Assembly (NCBI GenBank): GCA_002286715.1
Contig: NSJX01000001.1
Coordinates: forward strand, 1,096,414-1,160,413
Direction of reading: 5' to 3'
Source of the DNA: Dentipellis sp. KUC8613
Taxonomy: Eukaryota; Basidiomycota; Agaricomycetes; Russulales; Hericiaceae
Length of the DNA stretch: 64,000 nt
Below are positions 57,935 through 64,000 of the stretch, piece after piece. Made by a program: the position numbers and the translations under genes. A model generated the notes under the pieces. The model saw nothing but the letters and a program-made list of their open reading frames with translations. It was not told the origin of the DNA and ran no database searches. The number at the start of each line of letters is the position of its first letter. Position 1 is the first letter of the stretch.

Positions 57935-59173
57935 TCAATTCCGCGACCGGTAAAGATCTCTCACTAACTGAGCCTCGCTCATAGCCCACCGAGATCCTCC
58001 ACCACTGGGTTCGGCATCGGCATTTGACGGCGTCATCGACCGGGGCGGAAATGTAGGTCGGTGGAACTCAGGTCCCGGCGTGTTGAAAGTTGAGTTAGGG
58101 CGCAAGGGAGTAAACTGCGTGCTGTGTGCAGATGACTGATACGACGTATCTCCCGTAACACTCGTCTGAGAAGGCATTGGTGGCGGTTGCCGGGGTACGT
58201 GGTATGGTGAATCGGACCTACTATGGCATTGGTCGGCAAATGGGTAGGAGCACGAATGCGGCGATTATACGTACATTGCAGGTCGATTTGCAGCACTCGC
58301 GTTGGAGGAGCCACCTGTCAGATGGTAGGCAACGGCATGGCTATCGGTCTTCATGAGCATATCAAACTGTGGAATATTGATGAAGGCTTACTTATAGAAT
58401 GCAGTGGGATCTGCGGAGGAAGTCATGGAAGAGTCGTCAGCAAGGTCGCTTTCGTGTTTGTTATAGGCCAAGGACGGATTGAAGTCCAGTCGCGAAGTCA
58501 TCAAAGCTTGACTGCCTATGGAATGGCGCGGGATACGACGACGCGTTGGAGGAGTGTCCGCTGCCTGACGCGGCAGCCGAGCAGGTAAATGAGGGGATTG
58601 TGGACGCATGGTGAGATCACGGGAGGTAGATGGTGGCGACGATAATGGTGAAGGGGCTCTTGAGTCAGGGCGGTACAACAGGCGGACAATATCCTCTTGC
58701 AGGGGTCCAGTAGTGGTGGATCCTGGTGGGGAACCAACGGAAGCGAATGCTGGAGGAGGACTGGATCGATAGTACTGGCCGATTTCAGGCGAGTACCGCC
58801 TTGCATTTCGTCCTGCGCTATCACCCAATGACCTTGAGCGGACGGACTCAACATCGCTGCCGTCTCCCTTGTCGCAAAATGCCTTGGTGCTCGAAGTTGT
58901 AATTGACAACTTCACATCACCTGGCACTGCGTAGGCCCTCTGCGAACCCTCCTCCGGCACGACTGATGATCCAGCGCCCGCAGTTTCATAACTGGATGCA
59001 ACAGCCTCGAATGCAGCAGCATCGTAAACGGGAAAACCATGCTCGTCGACGGCCGGCAGGGAATCTGTTAAGGAATGCTCGATGGCGTAGGAGACCTTCT
59101 GATCCAGTTCCTGTTGAGAAACATTATAAGCCGGAGGAGGAGGCTCAAAATCGACGGGGCTATGAGTGTCCAT
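57935..59173 (-). CDS. Ser/Pro-rich protein of unknown function
   Basis: From ATG 59173 (MDTHSPVDFEPPPPAYNVSQ) one long exon of about 260 codons is followed by two or three short exons, ending SEAQLVRDLYRSRN, stop at 57937-57935. The N-terminus has a PPPPAY motif, a possible WW-domain (PPxY) ligand. The rest is low in complexity with many SP and TP pairs (SPPPAFAS, SRAPSPLSSPPS), suggesting a disordered phosphoprotein. It lies directly upstream of the NDR kinase on the same strand; NDR kinases favour HxRxx[S/T] sites, and RRRIPRHS is loosely similar, but a link is speculation. No family recognised. An in-frame codon upstream (frame open to 59377) is less likely to be the start. Confidence 0.6.
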
Positions 59174-59758
59174 GGAGAGTTGTCGTATGGAAGAAGGGAG
59201 GCGGGAGGACAATAATGCACGTTTGTCCTGGGGTCTCAAGACTTTGACTGGGGCGATGCAGGTCCTTGTACCTTCTCGCCCGTAAGCGCTGGACCATCCT
59301 GTGCCCTGGCGCTGTCCGCAAATAGCCAGCAACGCTCGAGGTCGCCTTGTAGCTACAGCCTGAGCGCACATCTGCACAGCTGATCGTCCGTCACCAAATG
59401 ATAAAATTTATCAAAACGAGCAGACAATGGTATCCTGTTCATACTGCGTAGCCTTGAGTAAGAAAACCACATCCCCTACAACGAGATCCGTGAATACAAC
59501 TATATCAGCATCGTGTGTATTGACCTGCATGCGCAGCTATAACCATTAGGTCCGGGGGTTTAATTATAACCTCATCGGAAGGGCACGACACTTCGCATGA
59601 TGTGGATCTCAGCCCCCGCAGTGCCATTGCAGTAGCATGGTTGCCTACTCTGGCGACCACAATCGTCATGGTCACAGGGAGTTATTTGTCTTCGGGGATG
59701 ATGGTTGACGGTAGGGGTTTGAGACGACTATCCAGGTGGCAATAGATGACCAGACACT
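59174..59758. other. Intergenic, about 585 bp
   Basis: Between the start of the Ser/Pro-rich gene (-) and the stop of Med20 (-). No exon, tRNA or repeat was convincing. Confidence 0.45.
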
Positions 59759-60833
59759 CTAGACCAGACCCTCCGACTTCAGCGCACCGATGATCAAAAA
59801 GGCTGATCGACGATCCCTGTCGACCCCGACCCAATCGCCCTTTTTGTGAGTTGGCACGTCTTCATCGCCAATAGTGAACAGCTCGTCAGCTTTGTCGTCG
59901 ACGTCACTGCTTCCTGCCTGCTGCATTTGATTCAGTTCTTCTTCTCTATCCCAAAGAACGTCCTCCCACTGGGCATCACTGATTGTGACGGCGACAGTTT
60001 TTGCATCACGGACGTTCGGAAGGACTGAAAGGAGAAGATTCGATAGAAGGTCAGACGTCTTGTCTGCAGGTTCTGAGCTCATAGTCGGAACTGGTAGATA
60101 CTCAGCCTGTCATGCACATCAGCCAGCTGGCATCACGTAGGCATTGTGCAATGAATGTTACCTCGAGGAGCATGCCCTTTATAGCACCACCTGCTAAAAT
60201 GACATTTCCGGCGCGTACAATCCAATCGTTGCCAATGGCAAAGATGTTTCCTTCGATAGTTAGTTGATGGCTAATGGCTTGCTTGTTGAAAGATTGTGAT
60301 TGTGCATTTTGCCTTGTCGATATCCATCGGGCACGGAGGAGAGCAAGAAGCTGCTCAAGAGCACCGGGAGGATTCAACGTGAGGAATGTATTTCGATAAT
60401 GAGGAGGCTCCAGAAGCCTGTTGGTGGCATCAGAGCCGGAGGGCGGGATTGGGATATCAGCCCGTGTTGGAGCATAGGGATCATCCACGAGTACAAAGAC
60501 GTTATCGTTCATGGTGAGAGCGCACATAGTGCGTTCGGCGTTCGGATTGGCTCCCAAAAGGGCGCCTGGCATGGCTCTGTAAGATCGCACGGACAACTGC
60601 CATCGACTACGAAACTGGCCCTAACAGGTGTATTGACATTCAGCCTTAGGCATCAAACACTGAAGAGGAAAAAAGGTTATGTATCGACGAACATTATGGT
60701 TACGGAGGATGTTTTCGTTGATCAGCTCAAGCCCTGTAGTGGGAGCGTTGATCCACCGCGCCAGCCTGCACAGATTGTGAGATGAAGATGTTATGAAGGG
60801 AGAGAAATACATACAGACCCTGTTATACCCATA
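59759..60833 (-). CDS. med20: Mediator complex subunit 20 (Med20/Srb2)
   Basis: Head-module subunit of Mediator, which links activators to RNA polymerase II. Exon 1 is only 14 nt (60833-60820): MGITG, joined by a short intron to LARWINAPTTGLELINENIL, the typical Med20 start (MGVTGLARW). Then GQFRSRWQLSVRSYR, GANPNAERTMCALTMNDNVF, VLVDDPYAPTRAD, FNKQAISHQLTIEGNIFAIG and NDWIVRAGNVILAGG. The C-terminal exon has FTIGDEDVPTHKKGDWVGVD and ends LKSEGLV at TAG 59761-59759. All conserved parts are present. It is divergent from ORC4. Confidence 0.88.
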
Positions 60834-61527
60834 CCTCTTACTGGAAGTGCAGCCCAGTGCACTATACCCTGGCCTGAAGTATATTGACCAACGCGAAGGG
60901 CGAAGAGCCGAGCGCTCGGACAATAAACTCGAGGGCCGAAAACGGTGATGTCCGAGGCGGAGACCTAATTCAGTGAGGCTACGACCCCACTCATTCACGC
61001 TCAAACACGAAGTTTCCCTTGCTACTGCCATCCTGGGCACTGCATCTGTTCCATTAAATTTGTGCTCGATTTCCACCATGTACCTTCATTGTATAACAGC
61101 TTCCTTGGTGATTTAAAAGGGGTGGACAAGCAGGCAAGCCATTACCCCTGCTCTCAAGGTGCATGATATGTATATGTGGGGCGCCCAGGATACAAACAGA
61201 TACATTGTGGAAGGACAATAGGGGAGAAGGTTGGCACTCCCGGCAGCCCGGGTGTCTAACATTCAGTGGGCTCGCTAGCACATGGATTCTCTGTCCTGTT
61301 CGATGTTGTTAGCAGGAGAAGAAGGATGTTACTCCCGGCCCAGTCGAAACTCCCGTTGGGAACGCTGTGAACCGTACATCTCAAATGTAATTGGGCCACG
61401 CGAAATATGTGACCGACGCGTCATTGTTTCACGTGAGGGAAATGGTCGATGTGACAGCGGTCACGGCGAGTTTCGTCGCGTTCACCGATCAAGTCGTCGA
61501 CGGGCCATTCTTTCTTCTTTGACCGCC
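60834..61527. promoter_or_regulatory. Divergent promoter region, med20 / orc4
   Basis: 694 bp between divergent starts. On the ORC4 side it carries ACGCGT (61416-61421), the MluI cell-cycle-box core, and a CACGTG E-box (61430-61435), 112 and 98 bp before ATG 61528. The ORC4 frame is open back to 61282 without family-like sequence. Confidence 0.45.
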
Positions 61528-63715
61528 ATGCCTCCCAAGCGTAAAGCGCCTTCTACCCCGTCTGTACAGGAGTCTTCTCCTCCACGCCGCCGTCTTCGGT
61601 CTAGTACACAAATTTCTTCGCCGACACACGCCGTTGTCCCTACCGCACGTCGAGGTCCACCCAGGAAGCCTGCTGCCTCGAAGGTGCCAGCCGTTCGCAA
61701 TGCGGATGCGGCTCAGAAGCGCGAATTTCAGCCAGCCAGACTCAATCTGACACAGGCCTCAAATTCCACCCCTCCTGGTAGCGTAGAAGGCTCCGATGAA
61801 TCCGATGCCGACGAAATATTGCTGTCTCCGTCCAAGTCGCACACCTGCGTCCAAGGGAATCCTTCTCGAACGGCACCCCGCATGGTAATGCATTCTGTTG
61901 AGATAGTACTATCACGGCATCATCACTGTAGAATCCAGCGCGACACCACGGCGTCTCGGTCTTCTTCAAAGCCTGTGCAAGCCAGGAACGCGTCGGAAGA
62001 GCGCGAAAATGTCTCCGATATATTTCTGGGGCCACTTCCACTTCAAGTCTTGACAAATGGGAATACTTCTCCGTCTCGCAGGAGCCGACCTTTCCCCTCG
62101 CCCGGTTCCCCCATTCGCTCTACACATTCTATACCTACACATCACAACCAGTGTCTTCAAGCACAAAAGGGCGCTATACTTGCTGCTCTACGGAAACCTT
62201 CCTCCTCTAGTACTAATGAGCAGGCCCAAGAAGATACATCAGCCAACGCCGAGGCTTTGAGGCAACTGCGCGATCTGTTAGTTGGAACTCTCGATCGCGG
62301 AGAAGGAAACAGTTGTCTCTTAGTGGGGCCGAGAGGAAGTGGAAAGTCACAGGTGCGATGTGGGATGCTATTATTTGGACGAATCATGTTTTGAACCTGA
62401 GTGGCACAGATCGTTGAAGAAGCTCTTAGTTCGTTCATCCAGCCACCGATTGTGATCAGGCTATCTGGCCACGTACAACATAATGATCGACTAGCTATGC
62501 GCGAGATCGCGCGACAGATTGCAAAACAGACCGGACGTACTGTAAGTACAGACGGTGACTCCGACGAAGCCCAAGAAGACAACCCTTTCCTTGACGAAGC
62601 TTCCCACTCTCTTCCCCCTCCGTCCCACCTCCCCACACTGATATCCGCCCTTCCAACGTTTTCACGTCCAACGGTCGTTATCCTTGACGCCTTTGACGTC
62701 TTTGCCTTGCACGGCCGCCAGGCTCTCTTGTACTGCCTTCTCGATACAGCACAAAGCTGTCGAGCGACCAAGGACACTAAAGGTATCGTGGTCATTGGCA
62801 CGACGTCTCGCGTCGACACTATCAATTTACTCGAAAAAAGAGTCAAGAGTAGATTTTCAGGTCGCACACTACGTACGGCTGCCCCTCATAATCCTCAAGA
62901 TTGGCTGGCCATCGCACGTCGCGTCCTGAGCACACCGGCCAGAATAAAAGATGAGGATTGGGCCCGAGCATGGTCAAGCGCCGTTGACCAGTTCCTTGCG
63001 GACCGCGTTGTAGTCAGTCTACTCAAGGAGACGTTCGGACTTACCAGGGATGTGCGAAAACTTTGTCAAATTCTGGTTCGTACGCTGCGCTCTCTCGACG
63101 ATAGCCACATTGACATCGAATAACTGTAGACCGACTTGACCCTTTCTTTTTCCTCTGCAAAGCCTTTCCCGACAATCGAACTACTTGTCTCTGCTATATC
63201 TGGGCAACGTGCACCACACCCGTTCCCGATTCTCTCATGTATGTCACACCTTCTGAACCTACGTTCAAGCGCCTCATTGATGTTATAATTCAAAGCACTC
63301 TCATATCCATGCATGTGTTTGCTTGTAGCGGCTGTTCATACCGGCACAGCTGGTCATGATTCTATGACTTTCGAAATGCTTCACGAATCTTTCCGACTGC
63401 AGTTGCGTACCTCCTTGTCCGCTCCTGTGCAGGTCGGAGGAGGTGGAATAGGTATGGTACGATGCAGCCGAGAAGTCCTGATGACGGTGAGAGATCACTC
63501 TGCTCCGCCGAATCGCTTGATGTCGAGTATAGTTCTTCCAGGCATTCGAGCAACTAATCACCACTAGAGTCTTTGCTCCGGTAGCTGCGGTGTCTGGCAA
63601 CACTCAGAGAGAGTTTCAAAAATATAAATGCATGGCCGAACGAGACGACATCAAGAAGGCGATCGAAGCTAGCGGTCAGACGAACCTCAGGAAATGGTTC
63701 AACAAGGCTCAGTAA
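61528..63715 (+). CDS. orc4: Origin recognition complex subunit 4
   Basis: AAA+ subunit of ORC, which marks replication origins and loads MCM. ATG 61528 (MPPKRKAPSTPSVQ); basic Ser/Pro head with CDK-like SP sites. The AAA+ core has Walker A GPRGSGKS (62326-62349), HVQHNDRLAMREIARQIAKQ, Walker B VVILDAFDVF and a sensor-like GTTSRVDTINLLEKRVKSRF. The winged-helix end comes from exons after 63120: LLVAAVHTGTAGHDSMTFEM, GGGGIGMVRCSREVLMT, AFEQLITTRVFAPVA, QTNLRKWFNKAQ, TAA 63713-63715. Introns at about 61885-61939, 62353-62409, 63077-63129, 63240-63294 and 63487-63541. An in-frame upstream ATG (61282) adds unlike sequence, so I did not use it. Confidence 0.92.
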
Positions 63716-63890
63716 CCGCGGATGCGACATGGTGTCTCATATGCACCACGTTCACACATTTTATTATTTCATCAACGTCGTCGCTATTTTCGTCACAATA
63801 CTTGCAACACGAGATGTATAGATAGATGTACATGCTGTTTAACGGAGTATAAATGCTGCCGCTTTGATGATGACAGGTATGTCGGAAAAA

Positions 63891-64000
63891 CGGGAATGGC
63901 CTTATCAGGATATTGTACTTATCAGCGGCTGATAATGCGCTGATAATGCCCGTTCCGGCCATTATCATTAGCTCATAAGGCCGAGCCGTTGATTATCATT
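63891..64000. repeat. Edge of a repeat-rich element with inverted and direct GATAA motifs
   Basis: Contains a near-perfect dyad TTATCAGC-G-GCTGATAA (63919-63935), a tandem 11-bp repeat GCTGATAATGC (63928-63938, 63939-63949), and an enclosing inverted pair GGCCTTAT (63898-63905) / ATAAGGCC (63975-63982). ATTATCATT recurs at 63961-63969 and 63992-64000. It looks like the subterminal part of a DNA transposon or other interspersed repeat continuing past the window; the class cannot be told from this piece. Confidence 0.6.

Overview
The window looks like a gene-dense stretch of nuclear DNA from a basidiomycete fungus, most likely an agaricomycete. Genes lie on both strands a few hundred bases apart. 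Nearly every one is cut by many 45-75 nt GT..AG introns, and the proteins are conserved eukaryotic families. I saw no tRNA, rRNA, CRISPR array or bacterial-type operon. Exon joins were read by eye from splice signals and frame, so outer coordinates are more secure than every internal boundary.

Layout. 1-4429: the 3' part of an unrecognised gene, a Ca2+-regulated mitochondrial carrier (SCaMC type) and a small Tma17-like protein. 4829-9038 (-): a long coiled-coil protein of unknown job. 9327-14000: TFIIF alpha subunit (+), then a bHLH transcription factor (-). 14101-22055: the Elg1/ATAD5 PCNA unloader (-) divergent from a JMJD7-type hydroxylase (+), then NHP2 and BFR1 (+). 22432-28446 (-): an RFX transcription factor and the vacuolar endopolyphosphatase. 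29138-29736: a small unknown gene. 30041-33082 (-): a 5'-truncated Tad-like non-LTR retrotransposon flanked by a 13-bp target-site duplication. 33608-37368 (+): a tandem group of two clear and one doubtful four-helix, MARVEL-like membrane protein genes. 38070-42355: UBC8-type E2 (+), THOC5 (-), glucose-6-phosphate dehydrogenase (+). 42877-49228: a RING/LON ubiquitin ligase (-) divergent from an Stb6-like protein (+). 49352-55437: CCDC47-like ER protein (-), a small unknown gene (+), and a PXB-PX-DUF3818 protein (+). 55729-59173 (-): an NDR (Cbk1/Orb6) kinase and an unknown Ser/Pro-rich protein. 59759-63715: Mediator Med20 (-) divergent from Orc4 (+). The last 110 bases are rich in inverted and direct GATAA-type repeats and look like the edge of a repeat running off the window.

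The genes are mostly housekeeping and do not form a pathway cluster. Two loose links are visible. Elg1 and Orc4, both DNA-replication genes, each have an MCB-type ACGCGT about 110 bp upstream of the start. The region around 30-37 kb is the only accessory-looking part, with a retrotransposon scar beside a tandem family of small membrane proteins. I found no clear undescribed multi-gene system; the best leads are the MARVEL-like cluster, the repeats in divergent promoters and the unexplained coiled-coil gene.
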